Below, one piece after another: positions 24,089 to 32,647 of a stretch of DNA of 64,000 bases. The stretch's first letter is position 1; the number at the start of each line of letters is the position of its first letter. The stretch is taken from the NCBI RefSeq assembly GCF_947490415.1, contig NZ_CANLGX010000001.1:744001-808000 (forward strand), in the 5' to 3' direction. This DNA is from an uncultured Eudoraea sp. (GTDB lineage: Bacteria > Bacteroidota > Bacteroidia > Flavobacteriales > Flavobacteriaceae). Both the position numbers and the translations under genes were made by a program. The notes beneath the pieces are model-generated. The model did no database searches. It saw only the letters and a program-made list of their open reading frames with translations, and had not been told where the DNA came from.

Positions 24089-24820
24089 ATGATCAAATTC
24101 TTTAGAAAAATTCGCTACGACCTTATGGAAAAAAACAAAACTGGAAAGTATTTTAAATATGCGATTGGTGAAATTGTACTTGTTGTTATTGGAATATTAA
24201 TCGCACTGAGTATAAATAATTGGAATGAAGAGAGAAAGAATATCCTAAATGAGTCTCAATTAGTAAAAAATATTGTTGAAGATCTAAGGTTAGATTCAGA
24301 GCATATCAATCAGTCTTTAAACGAATTAACAAATCAATTATATATTATAGACCATTTGATTGCCAAGGTTCTTAACAGTGAAAATGAATTAAATTATGAC
24401 TCAACAGAACTTGTCCGATATTCATCGGATTTCAGGCCAATAACTCAACAAAACCATGCTGAATCTGTAAGCAACTTGAAAAATGAATCCAATAGGGAGC
24501 TACTTCAAAACTATTTTTTAATGGAAGATCGGGTAAGTGACATTTTCTTGGAATACGAAGACATTATTCATAACCAAATTAGACCATATTTACGTGATGT
24601 TGGTATGCACAATCTTAAATCATTATATGAAGCCCAACCTGGTAAATTACCGCTGAATTTTCTTAAACCTCAGATACTTGATCAACATTTGGGAAATATT
24701 AAATTTCAACAGCTTCTCTTCGAACGGCGGCTTAAAACAGAAAGCTTTAAAACATCCTTGACTGAACTAAATATAGAAAATATGGAGCTTATTAATATTC
24801 TTAATAAAAACAGCAAATAA
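24089..24820 (+). CDS. DUF6090-type membrane protein, copy 9
   Basis: A 243-residue member with anchor MIKFFRKIRYDLMEKNKTGK and helix EIVLVVIGILIALSINNW. The first about 185 coding bases are almost the same as those of the chimera at 30351; the sequences separate right after GAAGATCTAA. The periplasmic part is rich in Glu/Asn (NESQLVKNIVEDLRLDSEHI) and the mid motif is reduced to VSNLKNESNRELLQNY. No recombinase relic or TACCTTAG leader lies upstream; instead site N ends 54 bases before the ATG. The stop runs into the half site O. Confidence 0.8.
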   Translation: MIKFFRKIRYDLMEKNKTGKYFKYAIGEIVLVVIGILIALSINNWNEERKNILNESQLVKNIVEDLRLDSEHINQSLNELTNQLYIIDHLIAKVLNSENELNYDSTELVRYSSDFRPITQQNHAESVSNLKNESNRELLQNYFLMEDRVSDIFLEYEDIIHNQIRPYLRDVGMHNLKSLYEAQPGKLPLNFLKPQILDQHLGNIKFQQLLFERRLKTESFKTSLTELNIENMELINILNKNSK

Positions 24821-24852
24821 CGAAAGCACAACAATGGCTATAAGTAATTGCT
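24821..24852 (+). repeat. Left half of attC-like site O
   Basis: CGAAAGCACAACAATGGCTA then TAAGTAATTGCT, as in sites E and J, but no matching right arm is visible. A hairpin AAGCCC/GGGCTT sits at 24951-24973. Confidence 0.5.
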
Positions 24853-25052
24853 ACCTATTTCCTACTCCATCTTTATTAAGAAAGACCAAGCACTGCCACA
24901 TCTGTGATTCTCCTTAATGTGTACATATAATGATGTGCCATATAGCTTCCAAGCCCCAACCAACTTTGGGCTTAATCTAAATAAATTATCTTAGTTTGCA
25001 AAAGTGTGATACAGTGCATAATGTGCTATATTCAATTGTTAGAAATAATCTT

Positions 25053-26765
25053 ATGAACCGTTTTAAAATTATTGCCCTTATAAGCTATTGTCTTACAATA
25101 GGAAGCCATGTCATTTTAGCTCAAACCTATGCAAGAAATGGCATGGTTGTATCAAGTAGCAAAATCGCATCCGAAGTAGGAATCGAAATTCTAAAAAAAG
25201 GAGGGAACGCTATTGACGCTTCTGTGGCAACGGCCTTCGCATTGGCTGTCACGCATCCAACTGCTGGGAATATTGGAGGCGGGGGATTTTTGGTCTTCAT
25301 GGATTCTTCTGGAACTACTACTACAATTGATTTTCGGGAAAAAGCTCCGATGAATGCATCTTCGGATATGTTTCTTGATGAAGCCGGGAACCTTCCCAAA
25401 GGAATAAACCTTTACGGAAGGGAATCAACAAGTAATCACATCGGTCTGAACTCAGTAGGTGTACCTGGGACGGTAGCGGGCCTTTATCTGGCTCATGAAA
25501 AATACGGGCATTTACCCTGGGCGGATTTGGTTCAACCGGCAATTGACCTGGCAAATAATGGTTTTGAACTCACATGGAGCCTTGCACGTGCTGCAATCTA
25601 TCTCGATACCAACTCCAAAATTCAATTTATAAAAGATTATTTCAGAAAGGACAATGGTAAGCTTATATCTTTTGGGGAAGTTTGGAAGCAACCCGAACTG
25701 GCCAATACATTATCAGAAATCCGGGACAAGGGTCATGACGGTTTCTATAAGGGAGGAGTAGCAAAGGAAATTGCCCGTTATATGAAGGAAAATGGAGGGA
25801 TAATAACGAAAAAAGACCTTCAGAAATACTCAGCTGTGGAAAGAAAACCTATAAAAGGGACCTACAAAGGCTATGACATATACTCCATGCCACCTCCCAG
25901 TTCTGGAGGGGTAGCACTTGTTGAAATGATGAATCTTATGGAATTAGCAGACCTGGATTCCATTGAATTCAATTCTACCGAATATGTCCATTTACTTACG
26001 GAGGTAATGAGAAGAGCTTATGCGGACAGGGCAGAACATTTAGGAGATCCTGATTTTAATCTGAATACTCCTATAAATAAATTGACTTCAAAAAAATTTG
26101 CCAAAAAGCGTTTTGAAAATATTGATTGGTCAAAAGCATCGCCAAGTGACTCGACAAAATTCGGACAAATTTATGATGGCAGCAGCACCACTCACTTTTC
26201 TGTGGTTGATAAAAACAGTAACGCCGTTTCTTTGACTTACACTTTAGAACGTAGCTATGGCTCTGGAATGGGGTCTCCCAAACTTGGCTTTATATTCAAT
26301 AATGAAATGGGGGATTTCAACCCAATACCCAATGAAACTACAAGTTCCGGACTGATAGGAACAAATCCAAATATCATTCAACCGGAAAAAAGAATGCTAT
26401 CAAGTATGACCCCTACGATCGTCGCTAAAGACGGAAAACCGTACCTTGTTATAGGGAGTCCGGGTGGAAAAACCATTATTAATACCGTTTTTCAAACGGT
26501 ATTGAATGTCCTGGAGTATGATATGCAAATAGATAAGGCTATAGAAGCAATGAAAATTAATCATGAGTGGTTACCCAATATAATTGAATACGAAGAACAC
26601 CTGCTATCTCCTGACACAAAGAGAAATCTTGAACTCATGGGCCATCAGTTGATCCCTGTATCGTCTTTAGGTGCCTTAATGGGGATTGTAATTGATCCGA
26701 AGAATACTATTCTGATTGGAGCATCCGATTCATCCAGACCTGAGGGAGCTGCAATTGGTTATTAA
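25053..26765 (+). CDS. ggt: Gamma-glutamyltransferase precursor
   Basis: A 570-residue periplasmic enzyme with signal peptide FKIIALISYCLTIGSHVILA. It transfers or hydrolyses gamma-glutamyl groups, for example of glutathione. The ATG at 25053 is preferred over 24996, because the longer form adds 19 residues ahead of the signal. The self-cleavage site is in SSTTHFSVVDKNS, where the first Thr (Thr379 with this start) should become the N-terminus of the small subunit. SSGGVALVEMMNLME and GSPGGKTIINTVFQ are family motifs. The length is normal. A compact attC-like palindrome follows the stop, so it is probably also a cassette gene. Confidence 0.92.
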   Translation: MNRFKIIALISYCLTIGSHVILAQTYARNGMVVSSSKIASEVGIEILKKGGNAIDASVATAFALAVTHPTAGNIGGGGFLVFMDSSGTTTTIDFREKAPMNASSDMFLDEAGNLPKGINLYGRESTSNHIGLNSVGVPGTVAGLYLAHEKYGHLPWADLVQPAIDLANNGFELTWSLARAAIYLDTNSKIQFIKDYFRKDNGKLISFGEVWKQPELANTLSEIRDKGHDGFYKGGVAKEIARYMKENGGIITKKDLQKYSAVERKPIKGTYKGYDIYSMPPPSSGGVALVEMMNLMELADLDSIEFNSTEYVHLLTEVMRRAYADRAEHLGDPDFNLNTPINKLTSKKFAKKRFENIDWSKASPSDSTKFGQIYDGSSTTHFSVVDKNSNAVSLTYTLERSYGSGMGSPKLGFIFNNEMGDFNPIPNETTSSGLIGTNPNIIQPEKRMLSSMTPTIVAKDGKPYLVIGSPGGKTIINTVFQTVLNVLEYDMQIDKAIEAMKINHEWLPNIIEYEEHLLSPDTKRNLELMGHQLIPVSSLGALMGIVIDPKNTILIGASDSSRPEGAAIGY

Positions 26766-26771
26766 CTATTT

Positions 26772-26822
26772 CTAACATTGTATAACCTGCATTAAAAACC
26801 AGGTTATACTAAACATTAACTA
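26772..26822 (+). repeat. Compact attC-like site P
   Basis: CTAACATTGTATAACCTG pairs with CAGGTTATACTAAACATTAAC, with three extra bases (TAA-type bulge) on the right side. It abuts recombinase relic R8, as sites E, I and J abut theirs. The inner stem TATAACCTG/CAGGTTATA could also act as a terminator. Confidence 0.55.
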
Positions 26823-26990
26823 AATTTTTTTTGAAATCCTTTCCATCTCCTCGCTAACCCTCTTCTGAACAATCTTCCCTTGGTGCTTTTGGGTAATTTA
26901 ATACTTAAAAGTCCTGACAATTCACTTACTATCTCCATTGTAACGCCCATATAAAGCAACATAATGGACGAAATGGTATATCTGCCATAT
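26820..26990 (-). pseudogene. Tyrosine recombinase 3' relic R8
   Basis: Degenerate reverse match to MARKTF...NDV-MEIVSEL through EEMERISKKI, with several frame-breaking changes (for example GCTTTTGGG for the YYGK region). It runs to the usual GCCAT junction before the leader. Confidence 0.6.
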
Positions 26991-27002
26991 TTAATAATTC
27001 CT

Positions 27003-27010
27003 TATCTTAG
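27003..27010 (+). promoter_or_regulatory. -7 box TATCTTAG of the fusion gene
   Basis: Lies 34 bases before the ATG at 27037 in the same leader block as DUF6090 copies 1, 3 and 4. Confidence 0.5.
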
Positions 27011-27036
27011 GAAGAACAACTAACCGCTTCCTTATA

Positions 27037-29241
27037 ATGATCAATTTCTATCGTAAAATCCGTAAGACACGTGCAGACGAGAACAAAGCTTTAAAATACA
27101 TAAGACACCTAATTACAAATAGGCTTCTATTAAACCTAGTTTGGGGCTTCCTCTTTGTGATACTCTCGGGCTGTAATCAAAGTTATGACAAAGGATCCGT
27201 TGAACATATAAAAGCGGTTACCCATGCAGTAGACTATGACCGGTTACTAAATGCAGACAAAACCCCGGAGGATTGGCTCTCTTATGGCAGAAACTACAGT
27301 GAAGACCGCTTTAGTCCATTAACTCAGATTACGAAATTAAACATAGACAGTCTGGGCTTGGCCTGGACTTTAAATCTTGGCACTACCAAAGGGTTTGAAG
27401 CAACACCTTTGGTGGTAGATGGCATAATGTATGTAAGTGGCCCGTGGAGCATTGTATATGCTGTTGATGTCAGAAAAGGAGAACTTATCTGGACTTATGA
27501 TCCCAAAGTGCCCGGCAAATATGGGGAAATAGCCTGTTGTGATGTAGTTAATCGCGGGGTGGCACTGTATAAAGGCCTTGTTTATGTAGGAACATTAGAT
27601 GGCAGGTTAGTTGCCATTAATGCCGTAACCGGTGAAAAGACCTGGGAGGTTTTAACTGTAGATCAAAGTGAAAGTTATACCATTACCGGTGCACCAAGGG
27701 TGTTTGATGGAAAAGTAATCATTGGCAATAGTGGTGCTGAATATGGTGTCAGGGGTTATGTCACAGCCTATGATGCCTTAACAGGCCAACAAAGCTGGAG
27801 GTTTTACACCGTACCCGGAAATCCTGCAAATGGCTTTGAAAATGAAGCAATGCGCAAAGCCGCAGAAACATGGAGCGGTAAGTGGTGGGAATCCGGTGGT
27901 GGTGGAACTGCCTGGGATGCCTATGCCTATGATCCGGAACTCAAGTTAATTTATGTGGGAGTTGGGAATGGCACTTTATGGAATCAGTCATTAAGAAGTC
28001 CTCAGGGAGGTGATAACCTTTATCTTTCTTCCGTTGTTGCTCTTAATTCTGACGATGGAAGTCTGGAGTGGTATTATCAGACTACTCCCGGGGATAACTG
28101 GGACTATACAGCCACACAACACATGATCCTTGCGGAAATTGAGTTCAACAATCAACCCAGGAAGGTTTTGATGCAAGCGCCCAAAAATGGTTTCTTCTAT
28201 GTACTGGATCGCACCGATGGAACCTTAATTTCTGCAGACCCCTATGTTTATACCAATTGGGCAAGCCATGTTGATATGGAAACTGGACGCCCTGTAGAAA
28301 CCGATTACGGGAGATACAAAGAAGTTAATGCCCAGATATTTCCCGGCCCGGCCGGCGGGCATAACTGGCAGCCTATGGCGTACAATCCGGTTACGAATTT
28401 GGTTTACATTCCGGCTAGGGATCTGTCCATGATTTATGGTCAACCATTAAATTGGGAATACAAGGAAGATATCCGAACCTTCAATATTGCCCTTGGCGGA
28501 AATAAAAATGCCATTACCCGTATGGATTCCCTGGCTCCGGATGAAAAAGGGATGTTGATTGCATGGGATCCGATTAAGAAAAAAGAAGTATGGAAGGTAC
28601 CACATAAATCTACCTGGAATGCCGGAGTCCTGAGCCTGGAAGATCTTGTATTTCAGGGAAATGCGGAAGGTTTCCTGGTTGCCTATGACGCAACAGACGG
28701 AACAGAGGAATGGCGTTTCAATGTGGGTTCAGGGGTTGTCGCTTCACCCATCTCTTATATGGTAGACGGCATACAATATATTACCATAATATCTGGCTGG
28801 GGTGGCGTTCTTGGCAGGTATGTACGATTTACTGATCAGCTATATCCCGGCACTATATATACCTTTGCATTAGGCAAAAATGAAGCTGCTCCTGTATACC
28901 CAACCATTAAAAAGGAATTAATTGATCTGGAGGTTACAGCTTCTATGGACAATATAGAACATGGGAAGCTGGTTTTTAACCAATATTGCAACCGGTGTCA
29001 TGGCCCGCCTGGAAGTGGTGGGGGTGCTTATCCGGATATTGCGTATTCAGAAAGAGCAATATTTGGGATGTTTTCCCAAATTGTGGGAGAAGGAGCATTT
29101 CTTACCAAGGGCATGCCTAATTTTGGGGATCGGTTAGATGAAAGTCAGATAACTAATGTTAGGAACTATATCATCCATGCCGCCAAGGTTTTAAGAAATG
29201 GTAAAAAGGAGGAGGATGAAACGGTGCGCAACAATCACTAA
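27037..29241 (+). CDS. PQQ-dependent dehydrogenase with cytochrome c domain, DUF6090-derived start
   Basis: A 734-residue quinohemoprotein dehydrogenase. Residues about 75-600 form the PQQ propeller (DWLSYGRNYSEDRFSPLTQI; the vicinal disulfide in GEIACCDVVNRG; GDNWDYTATQ). Residues about 645-725 are a cytochrome c with haem motif CNRCH and probable Met ligand in KGMPNFGD. It should oxidise an alcohol or sugar in the periplasm and pass electrons to the chain. The first 25 codons (MINFYRKIRKTRADENKALK) are those of a DUF6090 gene, fused in frame ahead of the enzyme's own lipoprotein signal LLNLVWGFLFVILSGC. Only the cytoplasmic tail of the anchor was kept. Lipidation would need signal cleavage after an unusually long n-region. 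Confidence 0.88.
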   Translation: MINFYRKIRKTRADENKALKYIRHLITNRLLLNLVWGFLFVILSGCNQSYDKGSVEHIKAVTHAVDYDRLLNADKTPEDWLSYGRNYSEDRFSPLTQITKLNIDSLGLAWTLNLGTTKGFEATPLVVDGIMYVSGPWSIVYAVDVRKGELIWTYDPKVPGKYGEIACCDVVNRGVALYKGLVYVGTLDGRLVAINAVTGEKTWEVLTVDQSESYTITGAPRVFDGKVIIGNSGAEYGVRGYVTAYDALTGQQSWRFYTVPGNPANGFENEAMRKAAETWSGKWWESGGGGTAWDAYAYDPELKLIYVGVGNGTLWNQSLRSPQGGDNLYLSSVVALNSDDGSLEWYYQTTPGDNWDYTATQHMILAEIEFNNQPRKVLMQAPKNGFFYVLDRTDGTLISADPYVYTNWASHVDMETGRPVETDYGRYKEVNAQIFPGPAGGHNWQPMAYNPVTNLVYIPARDLSMIYGQPLNWEYKEDIRTFNIALGGNKNAITRMDSLAPDEKGMLIAWDPIKKKEVWKVPHKSTWNAGVLSLEDLVFQGNAEGFLVAYDATDGTEEWRFNVGSGVVASPISYMVDGIQYITIISGWGGVLGRYVRFTDQLYPGTIYTFALGKNEAAPVYPTIKKELIDLEVTASMDNIEHGKLVFNQYCNRCHGPPGSGGGAYPDIAYSERAIFGMFSQIVGEGAFLTKGMPNFGDRLDESQITNVRNYIIHAAKVLRNGKKEEDETVRNNH

Positions 29242-29349
29242 CTGCACGAACAATCATTACTTTTCATACTATTGTGATCTAATAGGCAATTATGGTATGG
29301 CCTATTTAAGCAGCTTGAATAACTTCTGTTCTATCTGACATTACCATAA

Positions 29350-29388
29350 AAACTAAGACAGGCATTTAAAGAATACCTGTCTTAGTTA
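29350..29388. terminator. Bidirectional terminator
   Basis: Stem AACTAAGACAGG/CCTGTCTTAGTT followed by ATTTAAAA, between convergent genes. Confidence 0.8.
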
Positions 29389-29436
29389 TTTAAAAGTCAG
29401 AACCGTATATTATGCCATTTTAAATGGCTTTATCCT

Positions 29437-30135
29437 TTACCAGGCGCCCAGGAGTAACCGCAGGCCTGATCCTTTCAATTCTGCGCCTCCGTTACTTGCT
29501 CTTAATTCTTCCCGGGCTTTCTCCCGTGCTTTGAGGGCGTCCCCGTCTAGCAATTTATTTACTCCCCCAATGGCCGTCTTCATGTCTTTAAACCCAACCA
29601 TTACCCAGCGGTTGTAGTTGCCCGTTCCCATTCCTACGCTGGGAGCACCCATGTTTACGAGAACGCCTGCCGGGTTATGTGCAGAATGGAATTTTTTATG
29701 TGCTGCATCAAAGGCTTCTGTATCTTTAACATCAAGGAAATACATCCTTTGGGCACGATAACGCACATTGGTTTCCCCAACTAAGGAAATATTCCTACCC
29801 ATAGCAGAGCCGGACCCGTCCTTAATATGCTGGTTCAGGCGCGTTAAAAAAAGAGAGAAAGAGTCGTTAGGCCCCCCTCCGTACATATTTCCCAGGGCCT
29901 CCTGGGAGCCAGAAAAAACAATGGAATGGGTGGCATCGCCACCTGCAAAGTGGATTTCAAAAAGGCGCACAAAAACCCCCTCAGGCTTGTTCTTGGAATA
30001 ATAGTCTTCCACCAAATTGTAAACGGTGGCCTGGTTCTGTGGTTCTACAACAAATGTATAAACCGTGTAATAGCTGTCCTGGGCGCTTACCGAAAAAGCG
30101 ATAAACATTGCAAATACAAAAATAATTTTTTTCAT
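29437..30135 (-). CDS. Secreted protein of unknown function
   Basis: A 232-residue protein with signal peptide IIFVFAMFIAFSVSAQ. The mature part seems to hold two similar halves of about 95 residues: each starts with a strand (YYTVYTFVVEPQNQATVYNL; RAQRMYFLDVKDTEAFDAAH), has a helix beginning with charged residues, and then a His/Gly-rich turn. This layout resembles tandem ferredoxin-like (dimeric alpha-beta barrel) domains such as NIPSNAP or EthD types, but I cannot name a family. It looks more GC-rich than nearby cassette genes and has no attC-like site, so it may be older chromosomal DNA or a separate acquisition. Confidence 0.6.
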   Translation of the reverse strand: MKKIIFVFAMFIAFSVSAQDSYYTVYTFVVEPQNQATVYNLVEDYYSKNKPEGVFVRLFEIHFAGGDATHSIVFSGSQEALGNMYGGGPNDSFSLFLTRLNQHIKDGSGSAMGRNISLVGETNVRYRAQRMYFLDVKDTEAFDAAHKKFHSAHNPAGVLVNMGAPSVGMGTGNYNRWVMVGFKDMKTAIGGVNKLLDGDALKAREKAREELRASNGGAELKGSGLRLLLGAW

Positions 30136-30316
30136 AATTGGTTGATTTTTAGGATTAAGTCAATAAGGTAGTGAAAAATTGAACATTCTGAGGAAATTTC
30201 CGAACCTATTAGCCTAAGCCCGGTGTCTGATTTCAGAATCTTATAACCGGCCTGACTGTCAATTAAATGCATTGTAATATCAGAAAAGGTCTGTCTCCCT
30301 TTATTCAATTATTCCT

Positions 30317-30324
30317 TACCTTAG
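30317..30324 (+). promoter_or_regulatory. -7 box TACCTTAG of the chimeric gene
   Basis: Lies 34 bases before the ATG at 30351. The 30 bases upstream resemble those before copy 1 at 7094-7131. Confidence 0.5.
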
Positions 30325-30350
30325 GAAGGACAACCAACAACTTCCTTTCT

Positions 30351-30728
30351 ATGATTAAGTTCTTTAGAAAAATACGCTATGACCTTATGGAGAAAAATAA
30401 AACTGGAAAGTATTTGAAATATGCAATTGGTGAAATTATACTTGTTGTTATTGGAATATTAATCGCACTGAGTATAAATAATTGGAATGAAGAGAGAAAG
30501 AATATCCTAAATGAGTCTCAATTAGTAAAAAATATTGTTGAAGATCTAATTGAAAAGTATAACAAAGCTGTTGATTCAGGAATTGTTGGGGTCCACGCTC
30601 AGGCGCTGCATCTCCTGGCTTTACGGAAGGTTTTTATAGAAAGATTGGGTAAGAGTCCTATAGTTATTGAAGATGAGTTTATTATCAGTCTTTCAGGTAA
30701 AATAAATTCTGGATATTTTATTCTTTGA
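30351..30728 (+). CDS. Chimera of DUF6090 anchor and an unrelated small protein
   Basis: A 125-residue protein starting MIKFFRKIRYDLMEKNKTGK; the frame is open further upstream, but that part is the promoter. Residues 1-66 equal the anchor, membrane helix and first helix of copy 9. From IEKYNKAVDSGIVGVH onward it matches the 3' half of the small protein whose 5' half lies at 33200-33345. The switch occurs at GAAGATCTAA, present in both parents. The second part (AQALHLLALRKVFIERLGKS, then PIVIEDEFIISLSGKI) is normally preceded by MKHVFISREGD and is cytoplasmic there; here it would be displayed behind the membrane helix. Whether the product is useful is unknown. Confidence 0.7.
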   Translation: MIKFFRKIRYDLMEKNKTGKYLKYAIGEIILVVIGILIALSINNWNEERKNILNESQLVKNIVEDLIEKYNKAVDSGIVGVHAQALHLLALRKVFIERLGKSPIVIEDEFIISLSGKINSGYFIL

Positions 30729-30730
30729 AA

Positions 30731-30777
30731 GCTTGCCAAAGTAATGGGCTTCCGAATTGTATGCCTTATTTTTTTAA
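30731..30777. repeat. Repeat unit with TCCGAATTGTATGCC, copy 1
   Basis: Similar to 32451-32497 (both TTGCCAA...TCCGAATTGTATGCCTTATT). The core GAATTGTATGCC also occurs, reversed, just upstream of the recombinase gene near 40979-40993. Confidence 0.5.
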
Positions 30778-31008
30778 ATTTCTAATGTTTCCAATGTCTA
30801 CCTTTACTAATTTCCAATGTTTAAGCTTTTGCTGATCTGGAAAATAATGTTTAAAATCATAAATTAATTCAATGCAAAGAGTGAAATAAAAATTTAGCTA
30901 ACAAAAAAGTAGCTATGGTGTTGCAGATCAGACATCTTGAGAGATACCGGTGCTGTCCTCATAATAATTCTTAATACCTGTGCATTTGATACTTAAACAT
31001 AAATTAAG

Positions 31009-32103
31009 ATGAATTCAACTATAAAGTTCTGTTTTCGATACATTTTACTTCATATTACTTTATGTTCATTGTTATTTATGTCCTGTGAACAAAAATCTAC
31101 TGAAACCGCTGAGATCAGGGGTGTTTATGGAGACCCCAAACCTTTCTGGGATAAAGAATTAAATCTCAATAATCTTGGGGTTAATGCTATTTTTGTCCAC
31201 AGCGGATCGATCAATCATGAAATGGTTAACAGGGCCAGATCTGAGGGGTTACTGTTATTTGCTGAATTTGCCACCTTGAATGGTAAAAATTATGTAGAAA
31301 CGCACCCTGAAGCCTGGGCAATAAATGAAAAAGGTGAAAAAGTGCAAGCTGCATCCTGGTTTATGGGAGTTTGTCCTACCGAACCCGGTTTCCGTCAGTA
31401 TCGTTTTGGCCAGCTGCGGGATCTACTTTTGGAGTATGACCTGGATGGTGTTTGGATGGACTATGTGCATTGGCATGCACAGTTTGAAGAACCTGAGCCC
31501 ATCTTGCCCGAAACGTGTTTTTGTAATCATTGTCTTGATGATTTCTCAAAAGATTCAGGAATTGAAATACCGGACGGAATTACCTCAAAGAAGGCACTAT
31601 GGATACTGAACAACCATGATGAATCATGGCGTAATTGGCGATGCAAGGTGATTTATGATTGGACCTATGAAATAAAAAGCATTATCAAGGAAATCAAACC
31701 AGAGGCGCTCCTTGGACTTTATCATTGTCCATGGGACGATCAGGAATTTAATAGTGCAAGGCGTCGCATACTGGGACTCGATTATAATCTATTAAAAGAA
31801 ACTGTCGATGTATTTTCTCCTATGGTATACCATAAGAGAATGGGAAGAGAGCCCGCATGGGTAAAAGAGAATATACGCTGGTTTAGCAATCGACTAAATA
31901 TCAGAAAGGATTCTTATCCAAAAGTATGGCCTATCGTTCAAGCATATAATAACCCGGGTATCATTTCCAATAAGGAATTTGAAACTGTTCTGAAGGGTGG
32001 ACTGGCAGGCAAATCTAGCGGAGTGATGATGTTTACAACTTCTGCCGTAGCTGAAGATGAAGGTAAAACAGAAGTGATGAAAAATGTGTATACACAGAAC
32101 TAA
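31009..32103 (+). CDS. Putative glycoside-hydrolase-like TIM-barrel lipoprotein
   Basis: A 364-residue lipoprotein (LLFMSC lipobox). The body looks like a beta/alpha barrel of a putative glycosyl hydrolase: strands NAIFVHSG, LLLFAEFATL, then DLDGVWMDYVHWHAQFEE, where Asp and Glu at strand ends are candidate catalytic residues, and VFSPMVYHKRMGREPAWV. A CFCNHCLDDF motif (CxCxxC) is typical of barrel proteins that also read FCFCEHC in uncharacterised families acting on polysaccharides. No exact family is claimed. It is preceded by 280 bases without genes and followed by a tRNA-terminator relic, so it is the last gene of its island segment. Confidence 0.65.
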   Translation: MNSTIKFCFRYILLHITLCSLLFMSCEQKSTETAEIRGVYGDPKPFWDKELNLNNLGVNAIFVHSGSINHEMVNRARSEGLLLFAEFATLNGKNYVETHPEAWAINEKGEKVQAASWFMGVCPTEPGFRQYRFGQLRDLLLEYDLDGVWMDYVHWHAQFEEPEPILPETCFCNHCLDDFSKDSGIEIPDGITSKKALWILNNHDESWRNWRCKVIYDWTYEIKSIIKEIKPEALLGLYHCPWDDQEFNSARRRILGLDYNLLKETVDVFSPMVYHKRMGREPAWVKENIRWFSNRLNIRKDSYPKVWPIVQAYNNPGIISNKEFETVLKGGLAGKSSGVMMFTTSAVAEDEGKTEVMKNVYTQN

Positions 32104-32162
32104 GCATCCGTGGAGTCTTACTAAATCTTCAAAAACTCTATGACCATTGGATTAAAAAGAAA

Positions 32163-32191
32163 AAGTCCAACTTAGTAAATAAGCTGGACTT
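32163..32191. terminator. Hairpin in tRNA-terminator position, second boundary
   Basis: Stem AAGTCCA/TGGACTT nine bases before a tRNA 3'-end relic. The intact tRNA's own terminator is AATCCA/TGGATT at 41135. Confidence 0.6.
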
Positions 32192-32199
32192 GTAATCTT

Positions 32200-32210
32200 G
32201 TGGTCCCACC
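32200..32210 (-). repeat. tRNA 3'-end relic, internal att site
   Basis: GTGGTCCCACC is identical to the 3' end of the tRNA gene at 41174-41184. It probably marks the junction of two tandem integrations. Confidence 0.55.
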
Positions 32211-32450
32211 CCACCTCCACTACGTTTCGGCCGGCAGGCTGGGTTAGATCGCTTTGCTCTTGGACCAGGTTCGTTGTTGCGAACAAAAAAACAAATTCCA
32301 AATGACAAATTCCAGGTTCCAAGTTCCAGGCTCCAATTTACAAAGGGGGATGATTGTACTTTGAGATTTGAGATTTGGTGCTTGTAATTTGCCCTTTGTG
32401 TAAATAAAGTTAGTCCCCGTCACACCTATTCTAATCTTACTATTTGGCAA

Positions 32451-32497
32451 CTTGCCAACTTAATAGGTATCCGAATTGTATGCCTTATTCTTTTATT
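32451..32497. repeat. Repeat unit with TCCGAATTGTATGCC, copy 2
   Basis: Second copy of 30731-30777. The region 32211-32450 is non-coding, with short direct repeats around TTCCAGGTTCCAAGTTCCAGG-like words near 32308-32332; no gene is seen. Confidence 0.5.
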
Positions 32498-32647
32498 CTT
32501 GATGACAAATACAATTTACAAATTTATCCAGTAGTATATTAATTATCATAGTAGCCTAATGATTCAAATCATTTACTTCCCAGACTGTGTCACCTACCTT
32601 TATGCTTGATAGATTGTCTATTGACATACTGAATAAAATCTACATTT

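Noticed and set aside
1-26822. Regularly spaced palindromes as a CRISPR array
   Set aside because: The repeats differ in length and are separated by whole genes; there are no 25-40 base spacers and no cas genes.
32308-32332. Short direct repeats around TTCCAGG as a replication origin or iteron
   Set aside because: Few imperfect copies, no Rep gene or DnaA boxes; looks like decayed intergenic DNA.
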